Source: Magicicada septendecula | Lineage: Eukaryota; Arthropoda; Insecta; Hemiptera; Cicadidae | Assembly (NCBI GenBank): GCA_034769895.1 | Contig: CM068374.1 | Span: 354,874,302-354,938,301, forward strand | DNA: 64,000 bases | Direction: 5' to 3' | Position numbers and translations under genes: made by a program | Shown here: positions 20,961-31,740 of the stretch, in pieces | Layout of the letters: every line of letters starts with the position of its first letter | Position numbering within the stretch: position 1 is the stretch's first letter | The notes under the pieces: generated by a model | Databases searched by the model: none | What the model saw: the letters and a program-made list of their open reading frames with translations, nothing else | Told to the model about the DNA's origin: nothing

Positions 20961-21929
20961 CCAACACCGCAAGGCCAGACAGGCACTTGACGCCCCTGCT
21001 CTGACGCGCAGGCCAGCACAGGACCGCCGCCACAGCATCACCAGACACTGAAACATCAAATCAAAAGCATCAAATAATGGCCTTACATTATAGCATATCC
21101 CCAACCGATCTGGTCTCCCCTTAGCTGTGCTGGTTTGCTCGCTAACATACATATATACTTAATTTAACATGTTACATTTTAAATTTTACTACCAACATTC
21201 TGTATGCCCCTCTCTCGTTAATTCTTATCCCAAATTCAAAATATTTCCCTGATTCCCATCAGAATTTAAAAAACCACTTCCCATTATACCATTACAAATA
21301 TCTTTCATTATACAATTTACATATCAAAACATTTAACTTCATTACTAAAATCCCTCTCAAACACATTTAAATCTATTACATCTTAAAAAATTGTTAATCA
21401 TCTACATAATACTCTTCAAATCAATACAACATCATTTAGTTACATCAATTACACACTCTACATTATTAACATAGTTCCATTTAATCGGGTTATTTTATCC
21501 ATTTATAATAATCATCAACTTTCTCCTTCCATAAAATCCCCCCTTAACCCAGTTACAATTGGGTAAATAACCTCCTGGGTAAACCGGGCGAGGCATTTAC
21601 CTCGTTATATAAATACTATATTATGTCCCTGGCTTGTAACGGCCAGCTCCTTTCCACACACACTATTGCTTTGTTATGTTGGACTGTAGCGCCCATTTGC
21701 TTCCACAAGAACTGAAGTTTATTAGGGTGTAAACGCTGCTTACACCGTTCTTGCTTCGGCGTTATATAACAATTCGACATTACTGGTATCTTAGGACACT
21801 AGTAATCCTACTAAAATGATTCATATGCCCTTAATACGGTCTATCATCCCATTCGATGATAGCCGCTGTTCCAAAGTTATGTTGATTCCCCTGATTCACC
21901 CCCTGGTTAATTTCTAAGTTACACCAATT

Positions 21930-22045
21930 TCAAAGGCAACCAACCATGGTCAGTGTACAGTAAGTCGCCCATAGCTGGTTGTAAAACAAAACCACGGTCT
22001 GGGCTGGTGATGCCGGGACCGCCCGAAAGTGGGAATCGCTTTTAA
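21930..22045 (-). CDS. Conserved FRAxxAxP 3' exon, minus-strand LTR element
   Basis: On the minus strand, AAAAG (acceptor-like) is followed by a frame reading FRAVPASPAQTVVLFYNQLW and ending with TGA at 21930-21932, about 38 residues. The peptide matches, residue by residue at many positions, those encoded at 33349-33420 (FRAITALPALIVVLDGGQLW) and 63365 (FRAVTASPSLTVDFGCLE). No ATG begins the conserved part, so translation would need splicing to an upstream exon. Function unknown. The surrounding element body is otherwise noncoding and probably truncated to the right near the PLE. Confidence 0.5.
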
Positions 22046-22049
22046 AACA

Positions 22050-22650
22050 TACAATACATGTTTATATCTCTACACAATTTATCTTATATTCTAATAAACA
22101 TTTTATGTTTCACACATGATAAACATAATACACACTCAAATTGAACATTAACATTACTACATTACGATAAATCTTTCACACTTGAATCTGAATAAAATTT
22201 ACAAACATTACACCTTTAATTTCAATTTTTTCAATTAAACATTTTAACTGTTTATCTTGCATTATCACTTCAATTTTGACTTTCTATTGAACATTTTAAT
22301 CATCAACCTTTAATTATTTATCATTTATTATACAATTAAATTCTCCAAAAAATTTAAATTTTTTACTAACATTCATCTTGTACAATATTTCATTTATTAG
22401 CTCCTTTCAAATTAATTCAATTATTTATCAAACACATTTTAATTACTTTAACTATAAAATTGCTTTAATTACTTTAACAAAATTCACAATGACCGACTGT
22501 CACTTATTAAAGTTGAGTATACTTTATACAACACGTTGTATTCTCTGTTACCTTATCATTACAACAACATAACCTTACTACATAATTAATGCGGTCCAAG
22601 TCACTGTATGATAATTATATAATTTACCTTATAATTGCCGTCAAGTGACG
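22050..22650. other. AT-rich remnant of minus-strand LTR element body
   Basis: Very AT-rich with no coding signal. It joins the 3' body of the minus-strand LTR element to the 3' end of the PLE at about 22617-22660; I cannot place the junction exactly. Confidence 0.4.
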
Positions 22651-22659
22651 TCTAGCGTA

Positions 22660-22715
22660 ATTTGTGCTGGGTTACGCGTTTCAGGCCATATGACCCATCT
22701 TCAGACCTTCACTCC
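22660..22715 (-). ncRNA. Hammerhead-ribozyme-like motif of second PLE
   Basis: Minus strand: GGT, CTGAAGA, helix-II text TGGGTCATATGGCCT, GAAAC, GCGTA, ACC. CTGANGA and GAAAC are the invariant core; GGT pairs with ACC as helix I, and ACGCGT is self-complementary as in the first PLE. As there, one extra T follows CTGANGA. It lies about 150 nt downstream of the endonuclease stop. Confidence 0.65.
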
Positions 22716-22865
22716 AAAGGAGCTCGTTATATAATAAAATCCATATTAAAACAAACACATAATAAACAAATACGTAAAATACAATGAATGAACATATTAT
22801 AAGCGTACTATTAACCGACACGGTGCGCCGCGTGTAGCATGTCAAGACTGTGTCGATGGGCACTG

Positions 22866-23612
22866 TTATCTAGTATTATCTTTAAGCGATCGCAGCGCGG
22901 TATCATACAGTGGGTTGGACCTGAAGTTAAGTTTATCATTGAGTATGTCGTCACATATATCGGGGTTATTATGACCTCTATATATCTCGAATTCTTCGAG
23001 TGCATCCATGTAACAGCCCTTACTACAATAATGTAGAGGTATAAGGTTAGCGTTGAAATTGGTATATGAATGATTGCTTGAAATTAGTTGCCGTGTAAAA
23101 TTAGATTTAATATTATCTAGGGAAAAATCACCCCTGTTAAAATGGCTGTGTGGTGTGTGTTCACGGAATCGTTTGATAAAAGGTCTACCCGTTTGGCTGA
23201 TATAAAAACGGTCACAATCGTCGCATATAAGCTTATAAACACCGGTTTTGGATTCAATGTTGGTCTGAACGACTGGACGAACAAAGTTCCGTAGACAGTT
23301 ATTTGTTTTAAAGGTAACGGTATAACCTAATTTACTTAAGGTGGATGTTAGGATCTTAGGCATCAACTCGGTGTATGTTATTGAGATGAATTTGTTATTA
23401 GGTGTATTATCTTGTGTCTGTCTGGAACGACGGGCTTTGTGTTTTTTAAGGATGTTGTCAATCATTTGGCACTCATAGCCGTTGGCTACAGCTATGTGTT
23501 TAATTATGTTGCGTTCACACTCGAAATTATCATTATTTAGGGGGATCATCAAAAGCCTGTAAATGAAACTGTTTCTCTCAGAAATTAGCGGCCTACAACA
23601 TTCAACATACAA
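22866..23612 (-). pseudogene. Penelope-like element C-terminus with GIY-YIG endonuclease
   Basis: A 248-codon open frame. Residues about 20-50 (MIPLNNDNFECERNIIKHIA) follow the RT core in full PLEs; about 120-190 hold the endonuclease: GVYKLICDDCDRFYISQTGR, then KRFREH and ALEEFEIYRG. The second signature strand reads YIS rather than YIG, a change in the motif that names the family, so activity is doubtful. No RT catalytic domain is present; the frame is 5'-truncated near 23612, where an unrelated LTR-like repeat begins. The stop at 22866 is followed by the hammerhead-like motif. The first 12 codons are probably not original coding sequence. Confidence 0.85.
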
Positions 23613-23629
23613 TATTCAAGTGCGTTCAT

Positions 23630-23877
23630 AGTATTGTGCTGAAGTGTTATGTGTTTTATATTCGTGCGGGACAATTGTAATACAATTATGTTTTATATTA
23701 GTTGACATTTTGTGTGTGTGAACAATTTTGTATTTGACTTGTTGTAAGAAACTATCTTGTTGATTACAAACTGTTTAATTGTGATAATTAAAGCGGGTGA
23801 TTAGTAACGTAATTGGTGTCTTGTATTTTGTTTTCCACTGTACCATACAGCGGCTCAGTAGACCATCGTAACAATAT
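23630..23877 (-). repeat. LTR-like dispersed repeat, minus copy
   Basis: On the minus strand it begins TGTTACGATGG and shares GTATGGTACAGTGGAAAA, GACACCAATTA and GAACGCACTTGA with the plus copy at 27023-27255. TGTTACG resembles the LTR tips elsewhere in the window. It abuts PLE on one side and a LINE tail on the other. Confidence 0.6.
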
Positions 23878-23889
23878 ATTAAATTATCA

Positions 23890-24110
23890 AGGTTGAGGTG
23901 GGCCGGACAATTGATAGGGATGAATACCAAGGAAAGTTCTGACAATGTAGCTGGATGGAAGAAGGAGAGGCAGGGCAAAGCTGCGGTGATGGATTAATAA
24001 CGTGAGCAATGATGCAAAAGTATTTGGGATGATGGACTGGAGAGGCATCGCGTCAGATTGTGACACTTGGAGAAGGCTTCTGGAGGAGGTCAAGACTCAC
24101 GAATGTGTTG
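23890..24110 (+). pseudogene. LINE ORF2 C-terminal tail relic
   Basis: Plus strand reads LRWAGQLIGMN in one frame and, after a shift near 23955, RRRGRAKLR (stop) WINNVSNDAKVFGMMDW and WRRLLEEVKTH. This succession (RWAGHL, RRxGRPxxRW, W.....A.DR..WR.LLEE.KTH) is the standard C-terminal tail of apurinic-endonuclease LINE ORF2 proteins. It holds at least one frameshift and one stop. The 5' side is cut by the LTR-like repeat at 23877. Confidence 0.75.
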
Positions 24111-24114
24111 TAGC

Positions 24115-25828
24115 ACCAGGGATGATGGTGACGATGAATACAAAAGAATGACTAAGGATTTAAAAATACAGTGTGGGTAAAAAATTCTACTTTTTCTAAA
24201 ACTGGATCACAAAGATGTAAAAAAAAGTTGTATTCTGAGTTTAGCGAGAATAATTACTATAAATTATATACAAATTTTGTTATATGAGGTCACTGGTTGA
24301 TTTGTTGAGTAATTCACAAAAGCTCTTGCACCAATGTACTGTGACTGTGGTTCTAAATTCTATTTGTGACTGTGACTGTACATTTATTTGTTCTTTTTAA
24401 AAGTAAACATAAATATTCTACACCTGCACTCTGGTCTCCGATACCTACCAACCATCTCCACTGCCTGACTGGAAGGGTTCTAATCTACAACCTCTACTTT
24501 ATATGTTGATATCCCTCTGATTCACCTGAAGTGACACCATCAGATTAGTCCTTCTCGTGACACCCAGACTCTTCTATCTGTCTCCACTTATCCTTATAAG
24601 GACAGTGGCCTCAGGGCTGCTATTAATTATTGTACCTTCTTTCTAAATCTTCTGACTTCCCAAACATTTTCATGGGGCACCTGATTCCCAGTAGCATACT
24701 AAAAATATTCTATTGGTACTCTTACTTGTAGATGCCATCCTCACATCAACCTGTGTCAGATCTTGGTAACTAACAGACTGGAATCTGTGCCAGTATCATT
24801 CTCTGTGAGTCACTCCTTCCCCTTTAACCTTCTGGCAACATCAAACATTGGCTGTTCAGTCAATAAACATCCTTTCATCTGTTACAGGTGTGCAAATCTT
24901 ACCCCTCCAGCTGATAGAGCCCTCCAAATGGTTCTTTTATAGTTTTATGTAAATACAAGTCGCCTTGCTGTTCACTTTAGTGGAATCGTATACAGCAGTC
25001 CTCCCCTTTCTCAGTGACGATGCTCTTCTCAATATCAGTCTCAGATGTTAAACAAAATGATAAACGTTTTTATTTCCAGTTGTGTTAGTTTTATTAGCAG
25101 CCATCTTAACACCAACTTTGTCACAACTTATTACCACACAGCTAAATACTTTGCTCTTGATGAGGCCTTTCGGTGTCTCCACCATCTTCAGGTCTTAAAC
25201 GATTTTTATTTGACAAAATTACTTATTTAGTTGCAACTATAGTCACAGGTTATCTGAAAGCACTAATTGCTTTTATCTATTTGTTCTAATTTTAACATAA
25301 ACCCTATTTCTAAAACTCATGATAATCCATTTTTATTTTTATATATTTTTAGCTTTCAATGGGACACATAAACGTAAAATTCAAAGTGGTATGCTGAACC
25401 TTTAGTACTTGTAACATGCAAGCAAACTGTAACGTACATGTAAACTCTTTAGGTCAAGTCTTAACCAATAATATTTTGTCTTATAAAACTCTATACAGGT
25501 TGATTTTGAGTAACAAAAAAGGTCATTAAAACAGAACTAGATTTTAAGCAAAAAAGTGTTGTTAAAGAGATTATATTAACATGGTGAAACTATCACATTA
25601 CTGAAAAAGATAGTAATCTTAAATAAGTAATAAAAATGAAGGATTTTAGAATCTTTTTCATTGTTTTAGTATATAAGTTACTTTTATATTTTTAACTCAT
25701 GGTGCATTAAACTGCCACAGTCTCTGACTGCTTAAAGTGGTAGTCTTCGCATTATTTTTCCTATATTATGTTAAATTAATGTAGTTAAGGCAGATACTCA
25801 GTACTCATAAATGACTTACTTTTATTTC
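24115..25828. other. No recognised feature
   Basis: Moderately AT-rich, with a GC-richer patch at 24420-24960. I see no domain, repeat or RNA gene. The ORF at 25045-25230 has no recognisable content. Confidence 0.4.
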
Positions 25829-25836
25829 CATGTTGC

Positions 25837-26368
25837 CAGGGGCGGATTTGCTGTACTGCCGCCCCCAGGCATGGCAGATAATGCCACCCCCTCCACCCTC
25901 TCCTATCTCTCTCCCTGATTCCCCCCTTCGATGTCACATCCGCTCCCCCCCCCCCAGTTTGATTGTCTGCCTCGTTTCCTTTGACTGTCAGGTGAATTCC
26001 TGGTTTAATTATTTCATGTAAAAATAAATAAACATTGATAATATAAATATTTACTTGTTAGAAGAAAATAATTAATTTCAGTTAGAAATTAAGGGAAACG
26101 TAAATAAAATCACATAAAATATGGGTACAAACATTATTTATTAAATGACAAACGGAAAATACTGGAATACTGGTACAGTTATATATGCAACTCAACTAAT
26201 TTTATCGTCGATAATTTTTATATTTGTGTGTGCTTAATTGAACTGGCTTTTATACTTATAAATTTGTTTGAATCTAAAAATATCATTTCTTAACTCAAAT
26301 TTTACCGCTCCCCAAAATTTGCCGCCCCAGGCAAGTGCCTAGTCTGCCTGTGCGTAAATCCGCCCCTG
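25837..26368. mobile_element. Non-autonomous hAT element, 532 bp
   Basis: An 8-bp duplication CATGTTGC flanks it (25829-25836, 26369-26376). Ends are CAGGGGCGGATTTG at the left and the mirror of CAGGGGCGGATTTACG at the right; both have nearby CCGCCCC(A)GGCA inverted blocks. The interior is noncoding, with a CCCC-rich left third. CAGGGGCGG ends and 8-bp duplication are typical of hAT. Confidence 0.92.
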
Positions 26369-26376
26369 CATGTTGC

Positions 26377-26699
26377 ACAAAAAAACAGCATGGTGACACT
26401 ACCAAGGAAATCATGACAAAAATTACCATAAATTTGTAATTTTCAAACTTCAAGATCTAAAAATATTGGTTTTTATGTGCATTCTAAAAAAAAAGGAAAA
26501 TCGTTGACCTTTAATGTTTTTTACATCCTTTTTGAAATTTGCCCCATTTGGTTAAGTATAGAGACTTAATTCTTACTTCGGTTTTTTTTATGTTGTGCAA
26601 TCAGCTAAATGTTTTTAATCACCATCAATAACAGTTTAAACAAATTAATCAAATAATTCATTTTTCCATAATGGGAGGAATTGATACCTCCCAGAGACA
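26377..26699. other. No recognised feature
   Basis: AT-rich stretch between the hAT element and the LINE relic; nothing recognised. Confidence 0.4.
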
Positions 26700-27022
26700 G
26701 TGAAGCATCTGGAAAGAATTACAATTGGTATGTTTGGTGCTGACATGATTATCTGAACTACAGAAAAAAAGAGCTTAAGTCATTTGAAAGAACTACCCCA
26801 ACCAGCTAAGTCATTTGGAAATAGAATGAATTTGGCATTAGCAATACTACAAGACAATCATATCGAAATAAATATAACAAAAACAGTGTACCAGGTTCTT
26901 CTCACTGAAACACCAAAACTCAACATTAAACCCCAAATACAACAGTCAAGTATTACCAAAAAGCGAGAACACCAGATACTTTGGCATCATCATGGACAAC
27001 AAACTAAACTGGAAAGAACATA
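26700..27022 (+). pseudogene. Jockey-type LINE reverse transcriptase relic
   Basis: One frame gives GNRMNLALAILQD and TKTVYQVL (the conserved KT-VYQVF strand after the RT palm); a second gives QVLPKSENTRYFGIIMDN and KLNWKEHI, the thumb-proximal motif. Frames change near 26930. It stops abruptly at 27022 where TGTTACGAAGG of an LTR-like repeat starts. The following part of the same domain order is found on the same strand at 40640, so one LINE may have been split by the intervening block. Confidence 0.75.
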
Positions 27023-27255
27023 TTGTTACGAAGGTTTCCTTGATTGTCGTATGGTACAGTGGAAAAAAAATAGACACCAATTAAGTCACTAATCACTAGC
27101 TTTAATTTATCACAAATAACAGTTTGTAAACAACAAGTTATTTAACAAGATTATACTCGTACAATAATTCAAGTTAATTTTTCTACACTAATAATAATGT
27201 CAATTAATAGATTCCCGCACAATAATCAGTTTTCACTAATAACCACTTGAACGCA
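27023..27255 (+). repeat. LTR-like dispersed repeat, plus copy
   Basis: Starts TGTTACGAAGG, shares blocks with the minus copy at 23630-23877 and ends GAACGCACTGATAG at the next repeat. It interrupts the LINE relic. Confidence 0.6.
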
Positions 27256-27258
27256 CTG

Positions 27259-27792
27259 ATAGACCATTGAATAAAGATTTTTACTGGACAAAAATCCTCC
27301 AGATACGAAATTTGGTAGAAAGTTAAGTTTTGGGGTCACTTCAATGGGGGAAAAAAATCGGACACTCCAGCTCACCGCTGGGCCCCCCTGGGGGAGGGGT
27401 TAAAAGGTGGGGCAAAACGGTTTGTTGTAAATATCTCAAAAACTAAGCAAGATATCAAAAAATGTTAAATACAAAAGTTGTAGCTGACCAAATTTCCCAT
27501 CAAAAAGGTCCTTAGTAATTTTTTCGTCAGACGCACTGGGACAGAGATATGAGCGCTCAAAGTTGAGACCTTTTTTTGCAATTTTTCGTATAAGGCATTT
27601 TTTCGAAAAAAAAACTTGCATTTTTTTGAGTTTAGGCTGATTTTTGTATAGTAAAAAGCGCTAAATATGGGTATGTAAGTGTTTGTACATGTAATACCAA
27701 GTATTTGGATGTAAATTTTTGCATGTATATATTTATGCACACATATACACACACACTACAACTACAAAAACGCGCATTTTTGAACGTAAGCG
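27259..27792 (+). repeat. Inverted-pair repeat, left member
   Basis: About 530 bp that recur in reverse complement at 37712-38253. It starts ATAGACCATTGAATAAAG and includes CACTCCAGCTCACCGCTGGG, GGGTTAAAAGGTGGGGCA and a TACACACACACTAC tract. The two are very similar by eye. No coding content. Confidence 0.8.
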
Positions 27793-27828
27793 TTACATGC
27801 ATATACTGACTAATCCATACGTATGGAT

Positions 27829-28105
27829 TGTAACATGACATAAGATAGTGAAAAATACACTAATGATTAATAAACAAAAAAGCTTAAGGTAGGAAGAAAT
27901 GTTGAAAAACTTATAACTCAAAGATTAATGACCAAATTACGAAATGACAATTGACTAAGGAACTGACGATGACTTGACCCAATAGATTGGAGAAAAACAA
28001 GAAAAATAGAATGGTACAAGAAAGAAGGAACAAGAAACCCAATGTAACCAAGAGTATAACAACAATCATTGTAATCCCCAAAATATGACTACCACAATCC
28101 ACCTA
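27829..28105 (+). repeat. 5' fragment of long LTR, family B
   Basis: Begins TGTAACATGACATAAGATAG and aligns with 44675-44890 (shared: CTTATAACTC/CTTATAACCT, AACCCAATAGATTGG, AAAATATGACTACCA). It then switches to unrelated minus-strand sequence. The matching 3' part of this LTR family appears at 36835-37566. Confidence 0.7.
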
Positions 28106-28106
28106 A

Positions 28107-29830
28107 CCTTCTAACATTCCACCCCCCAAAAATTCCAAACCTGGCCTTTTACCATACCAGATCCTCAACCGATATGTTCCCCCTTACATACATACTGCGT
28201 TGTCTTTGGCAAAGTACTGGTTGTATACTTATTAATACATCCTAACAAAAAATTTATTTTTACATTCAAAAAGTTCATTTAAATTGAAATCAAACTGCTC
28301 TATCTCCATTACTTTCTTCAAAATCAAAAAATAAAATCTTTTACATGACTCTACCAAATCTATCAATTCTCTTCAATATTAATAACAATCCTAAAGAAAA
28401 CAAACTGAATACCTTATTAAACATGAATTCACTTACTCTAACATTCATTTACACATATATTCTAAACAATATAATTCACTAAACACTAGTAACGCACATA
28501 AACAATAATATACTTAAAACTCAAACATCATCTATATGGCAGGCATAAAAATCAAATTTTTTTTTTAAATTTTAATTTACCAAAATATTATTTTTTCCCA
28601 TCATTTAATTCGATTAAGCGACCAAATTGCATCAATCAATTGCCAGAAACTGGTCTTGTTTATAACCTCAGCCATCAGCTGATCAAACTGGGTCAAGTCA
28701 ACGACCTTGACACACATCTGTCACACAAAGCTATATCATAAAATACATGAAACATCTTTAAAATTTCTACCTTCAAACATAATACCATAAGACATTTAAA
28801 ATTAACATGGTTATTATTACAATTAACAATAAAATTTACATTTAAATTGACCAAAATTACACATTTTACAGCTTTAATTACTTTCAACTTCTATTAAAAT
28901 CTGTCACTTGTTTCAATTAATTTTTTCATTTAAACTATGATTTACTTTCTTTAACGTTCTCAATCTCCATTAGTTTGGGTGACTGAATTATTCATAATAA
29001 CTTGATTTACCACTTGGCATTTATATATTCTCTTAATCCCCTTCTGACTCTAACGTCACTAACAGCTTTAACTAACGTGACACCCATTCTCTATCAAAAA
29101 CATCTATCAAACATTCTCTAAACCCATTTACTACTCAACTCATATCGCATCATTCTACCCTTATATATAAAAAAATACTCTCTACCCCTTTGTACTCAGG
29201 ATGTGTGTTTCCTCCCAAAGCTCACTCCCTTATCTGGTTCCTGGATTCTCCCTAGGCAACCCTTTCCGGCATTAATCGGTCCCTTCCCGCCACAACGCTT
29301 TTCGTTGCGGACTCCTTATCACACCACCCCCTTACAAAATTACCCATCAAATATTTACTCTCCCAATACATCACTTTCATCTACCAAAATATCTCTATTT
29401 ATTTATCACCTCAATATATCACTCATTACTCTACATATTTTCCACATATCTACTGTGTCACTATTACATCTCCAATTCTACATTACTTTTATTCCCACAA
29501 TAATATTATTCTATTCAACTCCACTTCTAAACTTAACTTGGACTGATCTACATGTCCTAACAAAATAATAATCACCCAAAATCTCCCATTTACTATCTTT
29601 TACAGACCTTTAAAATTCTTAACTATCTCAATTCATTTTATCATTATTTAAATTAAAATCTTTAACCACATTGAACGTCTATTATTCAAACACTTAACTA
29701 CCTTGAAAATTTACAAATCATTTATAAGTGATATTCTACAGCTGATCAGCTGATTTTCTTAGCAAGGTGAATGACCTTACTACTGACATATTTCAAAATT
29801 ATACAAAGTTTTACTTTACATTAATTGTAT
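28107..29830 (-). repeat. 1.7-kb inverted repeat, left member (LTR element 3' body)
   Basis: Reverse-complement counterpart of 33930-35640. Landmarks: CAGCTGATCAGCTGATTTTC (29740), a GC-rich block (29185-29345) with a CAACG-AAAAG-CGTTG stem, CAGCTGATCAAACTGGGTCA (28675) and CCTTCTAACATTCCACCCCC (28109). No coding frame is convincing. On the minus strand it lies downstream of the gag-like frames at 30374-31504. Confidence 0.8.
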
Positions 29831-30373
29831 TAGAAAATTTATACTTACAGTATATCACTCATACACTGTCCTAAATACACAAATATAAACACCAAACATC
29901 CTGTACCTTCTGAAACAATAACGATAATATGATTCCACAACTAAATACAATTCAACATTTATTTATTAATTATTATCAAAGTTAGATCTCATAAAATAAT
30001 TCAAAATCATTAGAAAAATTCAACCATATAACATTACAAATCAATCAAATTTATTTAAACAATTCTAATTATTTACTTCAATTAATTATTAAAACAAAAC
30101 ATATTTTAATTACCTTACTTCAACACAATTCATTAATTACCAACTCATTATTTATTTAGTCTACTGAACTAATCTTATTATTATTAAAACAATTACCTAC
30201 ACACATTGTTTACGTTATACACTTGTTACAATACACACAATTAATCTCACTAAATTTTATTTACAAATCTTCATCATTAATTATTCAATTTTACCACACT
30301 TCATTTTCTAAGTAAGCAAGGTCATAACCACAAATTAAAATATTTAAAATGTCCATACCCTGATTTTTTTAAT
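29831..30373. other. AT-rich body of minus-strand LTR element
   Basis: Extremely AT-rich, no coding signal. It links the gag-like region to the 1.7-kb repeat. Confidence 0.4.
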
Positions 30374-31504
30374 TTACCCTCCATCGTCGTGTAATAGTCG
30401 TACCTGTTTATAACATTTCTCCTTCTTACTTACACCCAATTTATTATTATTATTACTATAATAATCGTTATTAACAGAATATTTGACACCATTATTACCC
30501 ATTAGTTTATCAGACCTGTCGACCTTAGTAATTTCAATTCTGTTTCCGTTAGTATTTTTATTCAACATCAAATCAGGTATTTTATCATCATTATCAAAAT
30601 AATTACCCACCTCCATTTTACCAGGTAAGCCACTTTCTTCATCTCTCTCAATATCTAACACCTGCACCAACCTTTCATAACCTCTATTTATTTCAAAAAT
30701 CTCTATCTCTCTCATCACAACACCATATCACATTTTCTCTCTCACTCCATGCAGAGGGCAATACCACAAAATTCTTTAAACACCATCTGGCCCTACCAGA
30801 TAAACACAAAAAACTTATTGACCATTTGCCGACCCATCGTCACCCAAATTCCTAGTGAGGATCTTTTATCCCCATACACAACTTGTGAAAACTCTGTTCC
30901 ACTTTTAACCCCATAAAAATTTGCCCCCTGTTCACCCTTTAAATTATCTCTCCATTCTTTCTCCCACTCATCAATACTAATCATTACTCCGTTACTAACA
31001 CCAACTAACTTTCTACTCTTATTTTAACTATTACTTACCGTCTCATTCTTAGATACCCCATTTTCAGTTATATAATCATTATTCTTTTTTAACGTTATTT
31101 CACCATTATAATTACTCATATTACTACCACCACTTACCTTGTCTACTATTCCTTCGTTATTTTCCAAGACTTACCTGTTTTGATTCACCTGTATCTTCCT
31201 TTAATTGACATCTATCTCCCTCCCACTTCTCGTCTTGTTTATCAAGAGCACTTTTTAGTTTATTAAAACCCTTATCCATTATTTCCTCCCTTTCATCTAA
31301 TACTGTTTTTAACCCGTCAAAACCCTTATTCATCATATCAAAACCCTTATCCATTATTTCCTTTCTTTCCTCTAGTTTTGTGTGTAACTCATCAAGATGT
31401 TTATCCATCCTATCAAAATGTTTGTTCATTTTATCATACATCGTTTTCAAAAGATTCATCACATCATTCGTTGAATACCCGACTTCTTCGGTTTCATGGT
31501 ACAT
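30374..31504 (-). pseudogene. Coiled-coil gag-like region of minus-strand LTR element
   Basis: Minus-strand frames: 31504-31157 (115 codons) is strongly coiled coil with degenerate repeats (KGFDMMNKGFDGLKTVLDER); 30984-30793 contains MISIDEWEKEWRDNLKGEQG; 30718-30374 is acidic to mixed and ends QVRLLHDDGG. They lie downstream of the LTR and primer-like site, at the gag position, and are in different frames or separated by stops. A perfect splice donor CAGGTAAGT at 31177-31169 ends the coiled-coil part, so the stop six codons later may be bypassed by splicing. No pol motif follows. I treat it as a decayed or spliced gag-like gene of a non-autonomous element. Confidence 0.5.
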
Positions 31505-31721
31505 TAGCCATGTTTGTGCAATTTTTTATATAATACCCTTTATAAAACTACTATTATTATAAAACCAAAACACCTAACATAACTGTAAACCATAATAACC
31601 CAAACATAACCTATTCACACATATGTAATTACATACGATAACTTTTACATACATACGCCATTACCAATTCCTATTTTCTGTGCTTTGAAACAGGTCTAGT
31701 TCCTATAATATTTATACGAAC

Positions 31722-31739
31722 ATCCTGGCAGGGTCGCCA
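31722..31739 (-). promoter_or_regulatory. Primer-binding-site-like sequence (minus)
   Basis: Minus strand TGGCGACCCTGCCAGG lies one base after the LTR end TTTACA. A second TGGCGACCTGGGCAG occurs at about 31870 within the LTR. Confidence 0.55.
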
Positions 31740-31740
31740 C

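Noticed and set aside
29203-29568. 121-codon plus-strand ORF
   Set aside because: Lies antisense in the 1.7-kb inverted repeat; the mirrored copy at 34326-34547 keeps only part of the frame, so no protein-level conservation is evident.
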